DNA of 64,000 nt from Pseudovibrio sp. M1P-2-3 (GTDB taxonomy: Bacteria; Pseudomonadota; Alphaproteobacteria; Rhizobiales; Stappiaceae), in assembly GCF_031501865.1 (NCBI RefSeq), contig NZ_JARRCW010000001.1:1249001-1313000 (forward strand). Direction: 5' to 3'. A model generated the notes under the pieces. That model was not told where the DNA came from. It ran no database searches and was given only the letters and a program-made list of their open reading frames with translations. Below are positions 20,247 to 29,267 of the stretch, piece by piece. The position numbers and the translations under genes are program-made. Within the stretch, counting starts at the first letter, position 1, and every line of letters begins with the position of its first letter.

Positions 20247-21566
20247 CTATGAATTTGAGGTCTGTGCTTTTTCTTTTCTTAAGCGGTCCCAATAAGTCAA
20301 GCGTTTGCGGATTTCCCTTTCATAACCACGCTCGGGTGGATCATAATAGGTCTGTCGGTTCATTTTTTCCGGAAAATAGTCCTGCCCAGAAAAGGCTTCG
20401 GGGGTGTCGTGGTCGTACTGGTAACCTTGGTTATACCCCATCTGCTTCATTAGTTTTGTCGGTGCATTGAGAATGTGTTTGGGGGGCAGGAGAGAGCCAT
20501 TGGTCTGTGCATCGCGGCGCGCGGATTTTTGTGCCATATAAACTCCATTGGATTTTGGAGCTGTGGCCAGATAAACGCAGGCTTGGGCCAGTGCCAGTTC
20601 GCCCTCAGGGCTACCAAGAAGTTGAAAAGCCTCTTTCGCCGCATTGGCCTGTACCAGTGCTTGCGGGTCGGCAAGGCCGATGTCTTCCAGAGCCATTCTA
20701 ACAAAGCGGCGGATAATATACATAGGGTCTTCCCCACCATCCAGCATTCGGTTCATCCAGTAAAGGGCTGCGTCTGCATCAGATCCACGAATCGATTTGT
20801 GTAGAGCGGAAATGAGGTTGTAGTGACCATCCTTTCCCTTGTCATAGATGGGAGCCCGACGGTGGATGATTTCCAATAGCTGGTCAGCTGTGTAGCTTTC
20901 TCCCTCCCGCGCCGTACGCCAGACATCTTCGGCTAGTGTTAGGGCCGAGCGTCCGTCTCCATCTGCCAGCGTAGCAAGTAGCTCTTTGGCCTTTTCATCC
21001 AAAGGCAAAGGCTTCTCCATTATGGTTTCAGCGCGTGCCAGCAAATCCGACAGGGCATCTTCTTGCAGGCTTTCAAAAACCAGAACATGCGCGCGTGACA
21101 AAAGCGCAGCGTTCAGCTCAAAGCTCGGGTTTTCCGTTGTGGCCCCCACCAAGGTAATCGTTCCATCTTCCATGACGGGCAAAAAGCTGTCCAGTTGCGC
21201 CCGGTTGAACCGGTGAATCTCGTCCACAAACAACAGGGTTGAGCGTCCTGATATGCGACTGGCTCTGGCCTTTTCAAAAACTTTCTTCAAATCGGCTACA
21301 CCGGTGAAAATTGCTGAAACCTGCTCGAAATCATGGCCGGTTTCTCCAGCCAGTAAACGCGCAACAGTCGTTTTTCCGGTTCCAGGAGGCCCCCAAAATA
21401 TTAGGGATCCTAGTGAACCTGAGCTTAACATGCGTGAAAGGATACCATCCTCCCCCACCAGATGTTTCTGGCCAACGACCTCATTCAGGCAAGAGGGGCG
21501 CAGGCGGTCTGCCAATGGGCGGGAAGAGGACTTATCCAGTCCGGAGATTGAAAATAGATCACTCAT
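20247..21566 (-). CDS. rarA: Replication-associated recombination ATPase RarA/MgsA
   Basis: AAA+ ATPase acting at stalled replication forks, 439 aa. The Walker A motif GPPGTGKTT lies at residues 59-67, Walker B with FVDEIHRFN near 120, and sensor 1 in LVGATTENPSFE. The C-terminal part has the MgsA helical domain (HKSIRGSDADAALYW). The frame continues upstream to 21644, but the ATG at 21566 gives the family-like start MSDLFSISG. Confidence 0.93.
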   Translation of the reverse strand: MSDLFSISGLDKSSSRPLADRLRPSCLNEVVGQKHLVGEDGILSRMLSSGSLGSLIFWGPPGTGKTTVARLLAGETGHDFEQVSAIFTGVADLKKVFEKARASRISGRSTLLFVDEIHRFNRAQLDSFLPVMEDGTITLVGATTENPSFELNAALLSRAHVLVFESLQEDALSDLLARAETIMEKPLPLDEKAKELLATLADGDGRSALTLAEDVWRTAREGESYTADQLLEIIHRRAPIYDKGKDGHYNLISALHKSIRGSDADAALYWMNRMLDGGEDPMYIIRRFVRMALEDIGLADPQALVQANAAKEAFQLLGSPEGELALAQACVYLATAPKSNGVYMAQKSARRDAQTNGSLLPPKHILNAPTKLMKQMGYNQGYQYDHDTPEAFSGQDYFPEKMNRQTYYDPPERGYEREIRKRLTYWDRLRKEKAQTSNS

Positions 21567-21905
21567 AAAGGGATGTGTTGCACACAATCCAACTGGCGGC
21601 AAGCCTTGGTGGAAACGGTGAAATTCATAGGCTGAAGCAAGCAAACTGCTATGGCCTGAAAGCCTCTTTTGGCCCGTTCGGATGAGTGGTTATCAAAGAG
21701 AAAGGTTTTGCCGCGGATTTTTATTCAAATTGTTTCTGCGAGTACATGGGAATCGGAAAACAATTTCCCGTTTTTTGCAGGTTGAGAATTATTTTCTACC
21801 ATAGAGTGTATTAGCGTCAATATTGTGTAATGAAACTTCAATATCCTAACAATAAATTAACCGTTTTACTTCTTGTTTATCCTGTAAAAAAATAGGGGAT
21901 TAAGG
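21567..21905. other. Intergenic region between rarA and the chemoreceptor gene
   Basis: This 339-bp divergent spacer should hold promoters for both flanking genes. It becomes AT-rich near the chemoreceptor start, which has AAGG before the ATG. A weak hairpin GGGAA/TTCCC followed by GTTTTTT lies near 21748-21776. I see no gene in it. Confidence 0.6.
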
Positions 21906-24038
21906 ATGAAATTGGGCAATTGGCGCCGGCTGCGGGTGATACTTCCTGTTTCCATAGTTGGCTTGGCTCTTATTGGTTCGATCACACTGAGCTTTATGGT
22001 TCTGAATAAAGCCAGAGATAGTCTATTTAGAGAAATTAACCTACAGCTTGAAATTGTTGCCGACGGGCGGCATTCGCATCTGGCGGATGCACAAGATCGG
22101 GCACGTAAAGAACTTATTACAATGGCGGTAAGTTCAAACATCAAACTGCTGTCCTCGGATCTGTTACTTGCACTGGATTTGATGGACGGCAACTTGAAGG
22201 CCATTACCGAATACTTTCAAAAGCCGGGACTTTCTCTGGATCAGCGTGCTGCGCTGGAAGGGGATTCCAGTTCCATTTATGGCAGTAAACACAAGAGTAT
22301 TCATGGCGATTTTTATCGCAGTTGGAATAATGCCAGTTACTCCGATATTTATGTTTTGGATGAAACTGGTCGGGTCGTTTATTCGGTTACGAAATCAGCT
22401 GAGTTCCTTAATTCTGTAAAAGACGGAGTTTTGGCAAATACCGCTCTGGCAGACGTCTATAAGAAAGCAGAGAACGCGAAGCAGGGCGAGATCGTCGCAA
22501 CACAGTTTGCGCCCTATGCCCTTGCCGATGGTGAGAATAGCCTGTTTGCCGCGGCTCCTATTTATTTGGAGTCTTTTGGGTCCAGCGAGTTCAAAGGGGC
22601 CCTTGTCTTCCGGTTTGGCAGCGACTTTCTTGATCCTATCATGACGGCATTGTCGCCAATTGGAAAAAGCAATCAAAGTTACCTGATCAATGCGCAGGGC
22701 AAGTTACTGTCTTCATTGCCCCTTCGCCCCGAGTTTGAAATCAATCAGGTTATCTTCCCTGAAGTTTCTCAGTTCTCCCTTTCCAACCAATCGGTTGATA
22801 CCGCGTTTTTCCGGGAAAAAAGCTTCAAGGTTATGGGAGCCGATTTCTTTGGACAGATGGTGGCAGTCATTTCTGAAAAGGAAATGGCGGATACGCTGGC
22901 AACAGTTAACAGCCTTCGCGACGCCGCGCTTTGGGTGACCTTGCCGTTCCTTTTGGTCGTTTTCGTTGTTGGGCTTGTGATTGCACGGTTTATCTCCGTT
23001 CCAATGCAAAGGCTGTCTCAGGCCATCGCGCGTATTTCGGGTGGAAACTTGAAAGAAGAGATTCCTTACACGTCGCGAAAAGATGAAATCGGTGACATTG
23101 CAGCGGCTGTGAAGACTTTTCAGGTTGCCTTGATCAATGAAGCCAAGTTGCAAGAACAGCAGGTTGCAGAACGGGAGAGGCAAGATCTGCGCTCCAAGCG
23201 CGTGTCCGAGCTTAATCAAGGGTTTGATGAAGGTGTTCGCCATGTGCTGCATGCTGTGGATGATGCCTACCAGACCTTGCGCCGGAATGCCGAGAGTATG
23301 GCGAGAATCTCTGAGCAGACAAACTCTGAAGCGCAAACAGTGTCTTCCGCGTCTGAGCAGTCCTTGGTGAACCTACAGGCAGTGGCAGGTGCTACGGAAG
23401 AGTTGACGGCGACAGTAGGAGAAATTGAAAGAGAAGTGCGCCATTCCGCTGACATCTCTCAAGAAGCCTCGCAGATGGCCTTGAGCGCGGAAACAACGGT
23501 TCATGGTCTGCAAGAGGCGGCCAGCCGAATTGGCGAAGTTGTCTCTCTTATCAATGATATTGCGGAGCAAACCAACCTTCTCGCCCTGAATGCCACTATT
23601 GAGGCCGCCCGCGCTGGTGAAGCGGGCAAAGGCTTTGCGGTTGTCGCCTCGGAAGTGAAGGAACTTGCCAACCAGACTGGCCGTGCAACAGGCGAGATTT
23701 CCTCTCAAATTCAAGCTGTACAGCAGGAAACTCAAAACGCTGTTGCTGCGATTCAGCAGGTGGCAAAAGTCATTAAAAAGATCAATGAGGTATCTGTGAC
23801 CGTTGCGGGAGCTGTGGAAGAGCAGACCGTAACAACTACAGATATTTCCAGCAGCATCCAGCAGGTGGCTGCGGGGTCTTCCGAAGTGGCAACCTCCATT
23901 GGGCGCGTTTCAGAAATTGCCGGTGATGCCGGTCAGGAAGCCGACAGTGTTCTGGCGGCTTCTGACCAGCTTTCAGCGCAAGCTGAGGCGCTGTCCCAGC
24001 TGGTAGAGACGTATCTGGAAAACCTTAGGGCTGCTTAA
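21906..24038 (+). CDS. Methyl-accepting chemotaxis protein
   Basis: Membrane chemoreceptor signalling to CheA/CheW, 710 aa. A first transmembrane helix lies near residues 12-32, followed by a long periplasmic sensor region of about 310 residues. A second helix lies near 343-363, followed by HAMP ([16 protein letters not shown]) and the methyl-accepting coiled coil. The hairpin tip is present ([21 protein letters not shown]). No chemotaxis genes lie nearby, so it is probably a stand-alone receptor; the ligand is unknown. Confidence 0.93.
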   Translation: MKLGNWRRLRVILPVSIVGLALIGSITLSFMVLNKARDSLFREINLQLEIVADGRHSHLADAQDRARKELITMAVSSNIKLLSSDLLLALDLMDGNLKAITEYFQKPGLSLDQRAALEGDSSSIYGSKHKSIHGDFYRSWNNASYSDIYVLDETGRVVYSVTKSAEFLNSVKDGVLANTALADVYKKAENAKQGEIVATQFAPYALADGENSLFAAAPIYLESFGSSEFKGALVFRFGSDFLDPIMTALSPIGKSNQSYLINAQGKLLSSLPLRPEFEINQVIFPEVSQFSLSNQSVDTAFFREKSFKVMGADFFGQMVAVISEKEMADTLATVNSLRDAALWVTLPFLLVVFVVGLVIARFISVPMQRLSQAIARISGGNLKEEIPYTSRKDEIGDIAAAVKTFQVALINEAKLQEQQVAERERQDLRSKRVSELNQGFDEGVRHVLHAVDDAYQTLRRNAESMARISEQTNSEAQTVSSASEQSLVNLQAVAGATEELTATVGEIEREVRHSADISQEASQMALSAETTVHGLQEAASRIGEVVSLINDIAEQTNLLALNATIEAARAGEAGKGFAVVASEVKELANQTGRATGEISSQIQAVQQETQNAVAAIQQVAKVIKKINEVSVTVAGAVEEQTVTTTDISSSIQQVAAGSSEVATSIGRVSEIAGDAGQEADSVLAASDQLSAQAEALSQLVETYLENLRAA

Positions 24039-24060
24039 GCCTTTGAGCAGATGTGAAAGG

Positions 24061-24116
24061 AAAGGCTGGTTTTTTGACGGGTATGAAACGATATCCAAAA
24101 GATCAGCCTTTTCATT
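24061..24116 (+). terminator. Possible weak terminator after the chemoreceptor gene
   Basis: AAAGGCTG (24061-24068) can pair with CAGCCTTT (24104-24111), with further pairing of a T-run and CAAAA inside. The sequence TTCATTTT follows. The long loop makes it a weak candidate. Confidence 0.35.
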
Positions 24117-24195
24117 TTGGAGTTACAGTCTTATTTGTGATGAAGCCGTTGAGGGCAGCGGCATGAAACAATGTTCAAATTAAGGTAGCTCTGAC

Positions 24196-25632
24196 ATGGC
24201 ACATTCTGCCTCACCTGTGCATAGGTTGATTTTGACATCAGCTCTTGTTGCTTTTCTTGGGTCTGGTCTTTCGCCCTCGTTGGCTCAAGAGCGCTCCGTT
24301 CCTGGATCTGGTACGGAAATAAAACTCTCGTTTGCTCCGATTGTGAAGGATGTGGCTCCGGCAGTTGTGAATGTGTATGCCAGCCGCACGGTAACGCAGC
24401 GCAGGCGCTCTCCTTTTTTCAACGACCCTTTTTTTCGCCGTTTCTTTGGTGATCAAGCAATGCCGGGAGCACCGGCGCGCAAACGCGTTCAGAATTCTCT
24501 GGGTTCTGGAGTTATCACCTCGGCAGATGGAACGGTGATTACCAATCATCATGTTGTCGCTGGTGCCGATCAGGTCCGCGTCGCCCTTTCTGATCGCCGG
24601 GAGTTTGATGCAAAGGTTATTTTGAAGGATGAGAAGACCGATTTGGCTATCCTCAAAATAGACGGAGGAGAGGAGAGCTTCCCCACAGTCCCGTTTGCAA
24701 ATTCTGATGAGCTTGAAGTCGGGGACTTGGTTCTGGCGATCGGTAATCCTTTTGGTGTGGGGCAGACTGTCACCCAAGGCATCGTGTCTGCGGTTGCACG
24801 TACACAGGTAGGGGTCAGCGACTATCAGTTCTTCATCCAGACGGATGCGGCGATTAACCCCGGAAACTCCGGTGGCGCCCTCGTCGATATCAAGGGCAAC
24901 TTGATCGGAATCAATACAGCCATTTTCTCCCGCTCTGGGGGCTCCAATGGAATCGGCTTTGCCATACCGGCAAATATGGTTGAGGTCGTCGCAGCCGCCG
25001 CGGGTACTGGCAATTATGTCCGCAGGCCATGGGTTGGAACTAGCTTGCAAACCGTTTCCTCGGATATCGCGGAAAGCTTAGGCATGGACCGGCCCTATGG
25101 GGTGATGGTCACTGAAATTTATCCAGACAGTCCGGCGGAAAATGCCGGTTTGAGGGTAGGGGACGTTATCTTGAGTGTTGGCGGGGCTGAAGTGCTTGAC
25201 CCAGATTCATTTGGCTACCGTCTTGCAACCAAGAAACTGGGTAGCACCACAAGTTTCAAAATTTCTCGCAATGGAGAAATTGAAGAGTTCGAAGTCTTTC
25301 TTGAAGCTGCTCCCGAAACTGTTCCGCGCGATAAACGCGAGATATCAGGTCGCAACCCATTTGGCGGCATGACGGTTATGAACCTGTCTCCTGCCGTTAT
25401 TGAAGAGCTGCGCTTGAGCGGCCAGAATAACGGAGTTGTGGTTACTGAAGTTGAAGCTGGATCATCCGCTCAATATGTAGGGTTTAAGAGGGGGGATATT
25501 TTCGTCTCGGTAAATAGGATTGAGGTTGAAGACACTGCGCAGCTGGAAAAGGTCTCAAAGAAGAGGCCCAATGTCTGGCGCATCGAGATCCTTCGAAATG
25601 GGCGACTGAGAAAAATGTCGTTGAGAGGGTAA
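24196..25632 (+). CDS. DegP/DegQ-type periplasmic serine protease
   Basis: HtrA-family protease/chaperone handling misfolded envelope proteins, 478 aa. A signal peptide ends near residue 30 (SLAQERS). The catalytic triad is His119 (TNHHV), Asp149 (KTDLAIL) and Ser225 (GNSGGAL). Two PDZ domains follow, near residues 280-375 and 395-475, with NAGLRVGDVILSVGG in the first. The stretch around residues 66-95 (RRRSPFFNDPFFRRFFG) is the long LA-loop type. DegP and DegQ cannot be separated by sequence reading. Confidence 0.94.
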   Translation: MAHSASPVHRLILTSALVAFLGSGLSPSLAQERSVPGSGTEIKLSFAPIVKDVAPAVVNVYASRTVTQRRRSPFFNDPFFRRFFGDQAMPGAPARKRVQNSLGSGVITSADGTVITNHHVVAGADQVRVALSDRREFDAKVILKDEKTDLAILKIDGGEESFPTVPFANSDELEVGDLVLAIGNPFGVGQTVTQGIVSAVARTQVGVSDYQFFIQTDAAINPGNSGGALVDIKGNLIGINTAIFSRSGGSNGIGFAIPANMVEVVAAAAGTGNYVRRPWVGTSLQTVSSDIAESLGMDRPYGVMVTEIYPDSPAENAGLRVGDVILSVGGAEVLDPDSFGYRLATKKLGSTTSFKISRNGEIEEFEVFLEAAPETVPRDKREISGRNPFGGMTVMNLSPAVIEELRLSGQNNGVVVTEVEAGSSAQYVGFKRGDIFVSVNRIEVEDTAQLEKVSKKRPNVWRIEILRNGRLRKMSLRG

Positions 25633-25795
25633 TATCAACCTGTTTTATGTAAACTCTTGAGGCGACTGTTTCTTGTCAGGGTTGAAATTGGCGAGCATAC
25701 CCAATCTTAGATTAAATGGGAGTCTTTGAGGTATATCGTATCTTGAGCTCCTTCACACTGTTAGACTTTAACCGAGACGAGTTTAGCAGCTTGGG

Positions 25796-25814
25796 AGCGT
25801 GTCAATGACACGCT
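25796..25814. promoter_or_regulatory. Perfect 9+1+9 palindrome
   Basis: AGCGTGTCA and TGACACGCT are separated by a single A. A one-base spacer cannot form a normal RNA loop, so this looks like a dimeric protein-binding site rather than a terminator. It lies about 155 bp before the bfr start. Confidence 0.5.
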
Positions 25815-25891
25815 AAAGGCTTGACCGCTACTCTAGACTCTTTCAAAGTGTAGACTGGTAGAAATGAAGTTTCTGATTCAACGGTAAACTG

Positions 25892-25907
25892 ATGAGTATT
25901 CACTCAT
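25892..25907. promoter_or_regulatory. Perfect dyad near the bfr promoter
   Basis: ATGAGT and ACTCAT flank ATTC, 62 bp upstream of the bfr ATG. The position fits an operator. Alphaproteobacterial bfr genes are commonly under Irr, RirA or Fur control; the dyad does not clearly match an ICE or Fur box, so the regulator is left open. Confidence 0.45.
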
Positions 25908-25969
25908 TTTTCGACTGAGACCATGGCAATCGGTCGCTCGTAATCAGCGAATAGCATCTTGGAGTTACA

Positions 25970-26455
25970 ATGAAAAATAATAGCAAAGTTATCGATCGCT
26001 TGAATGAGGCACTGCATTTGGAATTAGGTGCAGTGAATCAGTACTGGTTACATTACCGTCTTTTGGAAGACTGGGGCTATGGGAACCTGGCGAAGAAAGA
26101 GAAGGAAGAGTCAATCGAGGAGATGCACCACGCCGATAAAATTATCGAGCGCATTCTTTTCCTCGGCGGGCACCCGAATATGCAAACCGTTGCACCGTTG
26201 AAAATCGGTACCAACATTAAAGAGGTACTGGAAGGTGATCTGGCGGGTGAACAAGATGCGCGCTCTTCCTATAAAAAATCTCGGGAAGTTTGCCATGAAG
26301 AAGGCGACTATGTTTCCATGAAACTTTTTGACGAACTTCTAGCGGACGAGGAAGGTCACATTGACTTCCTTGAAACACAGCTGGAGCTTCTTGCAAAAAT
26401 TGGTGAGCAGAATTACGGCCTTTTGAACGCCGCGGCGGCAGACGCCAGCGAATAG
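25970..26455 (+). CDS. bfr: Bacterioferritin
   Basis: Haem-containing iron-storage protein that oxidises Fe(II) and stores it in a 24-mer shell. The 161-aa protein is full length. Ferroxidase ligands follow the family pattern: Glu18 ([10 protein letters not shown]), Glu51 and His54 around IEEMHHAD, Glu94 and the EEGHIDFLE motif near 127-135. Met52, the axial haem ligand, is present (EEM). A strong terminator follows, so it is likely monocistronic. Confidence 0.95.
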   Translation: MKNNSKVIDRLNEALHLELGAVNQYWLHYRLLEDWGYGNLAKKEKEESIEEMHHADKIIERILFLGGHPNMQTVAPLKIGTNIKEVLEGDLAGEQDARSSYKKSREVCHEEGDYVSMKLFDELLADEEGHIDFLETQLELLAKIGEQNYGLLNAAAADASE

Positions 26456-26480
26456 GCCCAGGTTTTTCGTCGGTTTAGAA

Positions 26481-26513
26481 AGGCAGCTTCCTTTTTGGGG
26501 GCTGCCTTTTTTT
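26481..26513 (+). terminator. Intrinsic terminator after bfr
   Basis: AGGCAGC (26481-26487) pairs with GCTGCCT (26501-26507); the right arm is followed by a run of T to 26513. Confidence 0.85.
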
Positions 26514-26624
26514 ATCAGTTAAGTTCATGGTATCGAACACTCTATTCAAACCAAGGGATTACTGGCGCCCTGTGGATTGTACGTGCTAGAACGTATTTAC
26601 GTTTTATGGGAGCTCACGATTAAG

Positions 26625-28157
26625 ATGAAAGAAGTCATTGCAGAACTGGAAAATCGGCGTATTCAGGCGCAATTGGGTGGAGGACAAAGGCGCATTGATG
26701 CGCAGCACAAACGTGGTAAGCTGACTGCAAGAGAAAGAATTGAAATTCTTCTGGATGAAGGCTCATTCGAAGAATACGATATGTTTAAGGTCCATCGCTG
26801 CTCTGATTTTGGAATGGAGGAAAACCATATCCCCGGTGATGGGGTTGTTACCGGTTGGGGCACAATCAATGGACGCACTGTTTATGTCTTTTCGAAAGAC
26901 TTTACCGTTTTAGGCGGATCTCTTTCGGAGACGCATGCAGAAAAAATCACTAAAATTCAAGATATGGCTCTTCAGAATAGAGCGCCTATTATTGGTATCT
27001 TTGATGCCGGTGGCGCTCGTATTCAAGAAGGCGTTGCAGCCTTGGGCGGATATGGGGAAGTCTTCTGGCGTAACGTACAGGCCTCAGGTGTGATTCCGCA
27101 GATTTCAGTGATCATGGGGCCGTGTGCGGGTGGTGATGTGTACTCACCTGCAATGACCGACTTCATCTTTATGGTTCGTGACACATCCTATATGTTTGTC
27201 ACAGGGCCGGATGTTGTTAAAACCGTTACCAACGAAACAGTCACGGCTGAAGAGCTCGGCGGCGCGTCCGTTCATACAATGAAGTCCTCCATTGCCGACG
27301 GTGCCTATGACAATGACGTAGATGCGCTCCTTCAAATACGGAGGCTGGTGGATTATCTGCCGATGAACAATCAGGCAGAGATTCCCGAGCTTGCTGTCTA
27401 TGATGATCAGGCGCGCATAGATAATAGTCTGGACACTTTGATTCCTGATAACCCCAATAAGCCCTACGATATGCGTGAGCTCATCGTGAAGACGCTTGAT
27501 GAAGGGGATTTCTTTGAAATTCAGGAAAGCTTTGCGGGCAATATTCTAACAGGCTTTGGACGCATTGAAGGGCGGACAGTCGGCGTTATTGCAAACCAGC
27601 CCATGGTACTTGCCGGGGTGCTGGACAGTGATGCGAGCCGTAAGGCTGCCCGTTTTGTGCGTTTTTGTGATTGTTTTGGCATTCCCCTTGTCACGTTCGT
27701 TGATGTCCCTGGCTTCCTTCCAGGAACTGCGCAGGAATATGGCGGGCTTATCAAACACGGTGCCAAGCTGCTGTTCGCGTATGCAGAGGCAACTGTTCCC
27801 AAGATTACGGTCATTACACGTAAAGCATATGGTGGAGCCTATGATGTTATGAGTTCCAAACATATTCGCGGCGATGTGAACTATGCGTGGCCGTCGGCGG
27901 AAATTGCGGTGATGGGAGCGAAAGGTGCCACGGAGATTATCTATCGCTCCGAGCTGGATGACCCTGAAAAAATCGCAATGCGCACGAAGGATTACGAAGA
28001 CCGTTTCGCGAACCCATTTGTTGCGGCAGAACGTGGGTATATAGACGATGTTATCAGACCTCACTCAACACGCAGGCGGATCTCTGGTGCTTTGGCTATG
28101 TTGCGTAACAAACAGCAGGAACTTCCTTGGAAAAAGCATAATAACATCCCGCTTTAG
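26625..28157 (+). CDS. pccB: Propionyl-CoA carboxylase beta (carboxyltransferase) subunit
   Basis: Transfers carboxyl from carboxybiotin to propionyl-CoA, giving methylmalonyl-CoA. The 510-aa protein has the family length. Visible features are [21 protein letters not shown] at the N-terminus (acyl-CoA carboxylase beta family), the oxyanion segment around [12 protein letters not shown], and [23 protein letters not shown] in the C-terminal half. A TTG-started extension to 26577 is possible, but ATG 26625 matches the family. The biotin subunit pccA lies 1.1 kb downstream with folB and a small gene on the other strand between them. Confidence 0.95.
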   Translation: MKEVIAELENRRIQAQLGGGQRRIDAQHKRGKLTARERIEILLDEGSFEEYDMFKVHRCSDFGMEENHIPGDGVVTGWGTINGRTVYVFSKDFTVLGGSLSETHAEKITKIQDMALQNRAPIIGIFDAGGARIQEGVAALGGYGEVFWRNVQASGVIPQISVIMGPCAGGDVYSPAMTDFIFMVRDTSYMFVTGPDVVKTVTNETVTAEELGGASVHTMKSSIADGAYDNDVDALLQIRRLVDYLPMNNQAEIPELAVYDDQARIDNSLDTLIPDNPNKPYDMRELIVKTLDEGDFFEIQESFAGNILTGFGRIEGRTVGVIANQPMVLAGVLDSDASRKAARFVRFCDCFGIPLVTFVDVPGFLPGTAQEYGGLIKHGAKLLFAYAEATVPKITVITRKAYGGAYDVMSSKHIRGDVNYAWPSAEIAVMGAKGATEIIYRSELDDPEKIAMRTKDYEDRFANPFVAAERGYIDDVIRPHSTRRRISGALAMLRNKQQELPWKKHNNIPL

Positions 28158-28208
28158 AGCACGTTTCGTTTGATTGGGTTCAATCAAACGACAAAAATTT
28201 GCTCTAAA
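28153..28208. repeat. Nested palindromic intergenic repeat
   Basis: Outer arms TTTAGAGCA/TGCTCTAAA enclose perfect inner arms CGTTTGATTG/CAATCAAACG with loop GGTT. The repeat overlaps the pccB stop codon. Palindromes of this sequence type are, as I recall, dispersed in many copies in Hyphomicrobiales genomes. Confidence 0.7.
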
Positions 28209-28220
28209 ATCTGATGGGGA

Positions 28221-28255
28221 GAAGGGCTGCCATTTTGGGTGGCCCTTCTTTTTTT
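28221..28255 (+). terminator. Intrinsic terminator after pccB
   Basis: GAAGGGCTGCC pairs with GGTGGCCCTTC (two G-T pairs) around a short loop, followed by a run of seven T. Confidence 0.8.
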
Positions 28256-28289
28256 CTGAAAAACGATATCCACTTATCGAAGATATGCT

Positions 28290-28592
28290 CTAGTCATCAA
28301 GGAAGTATTGGTCTGTGGGCGCACAGATATAGCCAATGTGGCATTTTTCGGTGTCTTTTGTTGGCACCCAGCGAGACCTTAAGGATTCCCGATACTCGCA
28401 AAAATGGATGTTGGCGACAAAACGGTCATAGGTCCGTTGCCCTGTTGTCAATACGACGGTCCCACGTTTTTGAACCAGCTGTTTGGCCTGAGTGCAGGTC
28501 ATCTTTCGTGTATCCAACCGCTGGGCAGCTAGGGGCGAGGCCAGCAAGCAGCAGATTGCTGCAATCATAATAGTCTTAGGGGAACGGGGCAT
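28290..28592 (-). CDS. Small secreted cysteine-containing protein of unknown function
   Basis: A 100-aa product with a clear signal peptide (about 24 residues, hydrophobic core MIAAICCLLASPLAAQ). The mature part has four cysteines, in MTCTQAK, HFCEY and EKCHIGYIC, which suggests two disulfides in the periplasm. The pattern (MTC-QA-LV..RG-VVLTTG..TYDRFV) resembles a conserved hypothetical family I have seen in Hyphomicrobiales. No function is assigned. The ATG at 28592 was chosen over the upstream extension because it starts the signal peptide. Confidence 0.75.
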   Translation of the reverse strand: MPRSPKTIMIAAICCLLASPLAAQRLDTRKMTCTQAKQLVQKRGTVVLTTGQRTYDRFVANIHFCEYRESLRSRWVPTKDTEKCHIGYICAPTDQYFLDD

Positions 28593-28690
28593 TTTGTATT
28601 CCCGTTTTATTTCCTGTTGTATCTGGTTTTGTGCCAAGAAGATTGCACAAATCACCTTATAAAAAGGTGAAAAAAGACCAGAGCCAAAAA

Positions 28691-29053
28691 CTAACTACGA
28701 CTTCGGTTAATCTCCACACTGAAGGCCCCACACGCCACTGGAACGGGAGCACCGGGCTTGTGAACGCGCACTTTCACAGACTGGATACGGCTATCTTGCT
28801 GCAAGATGCCCTCGCATATAGCTCCCCCCAAACGTTCGATCAGGTTGAAACGCTGTGTTGTTACAATCTTTTCCACTGTCTTTGAGAGCGCGCCATAACA
28901 GATAGTATCTTCGTAGGCGTCTGTTTGAGAGGCTTTTTCAAGGTCTACCCAGCATGTGAGATCTACAATGAAGCGCTGACCAAGCTGCGCTTCTTCCTCA
29001 TAAAGCCCATGGTATGCAAAAAAAGAAAGGTTTTCCAGATGGATAGCATCCAT
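28691..29053 (-). CDS. folB: Dihydroneopterin aldolase
   Basis: Converts dihydroneopterin to hydroxymethyl-dihydropterin and glycolaldehyde in folate synthesis. The 120-aa protein starts MDAIHLENLSFFAYHGLYEEE, with the YHG motif and EE pair typical of the active site, and has the conserved lysine in VRVHKPGAPV. An upstream in-frame extension to 29098 lacks family similarity. No other folate gene is adjacent. Confidence 0.92.
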   Translation of the reverse strand: MDAIHLENLSFFAYHGLYEEEAQLGQRFIVDLTCWVDLEKASQTDAYEDTICYGALSKTVEKIVTTQRFNLIERLGGAICEGILQQDSRIQSVKVRVHKPGAPVPVACGAFSVEINRSRS

Positions 29054-29267
29054 AGTTAGAGCCCTATTACTTGTAGGAATCGGTTGTCGTTCCGGCACGA
29101 CGTAGTATTGTGAGATCCTATTATAACAAAAGGTTGCCGGTCCGTTGCGTTCTTTGTGCTGAGTTTCCAGTGTTTTGGCAGGATAAGACCTTCGCCCTTT
29201 TGCGAGGTTGAAGAACCGCTTTGGGATGCTTACAACGCCTTTAAGATTGCACTAAGGGAAAATGCTC

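Larger units (their letters stand above)
25633..25969. other. Intergenic region upstream of bacterioferritin
   Basis: This 337-bp spacer contains no convincing gene but two perfect dyads, annotated separately. It should hold the bfr promoter. A G(G)AG site (TTGGAG) precedes the bfr ATG at good spacing. Confidence 0.6.
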
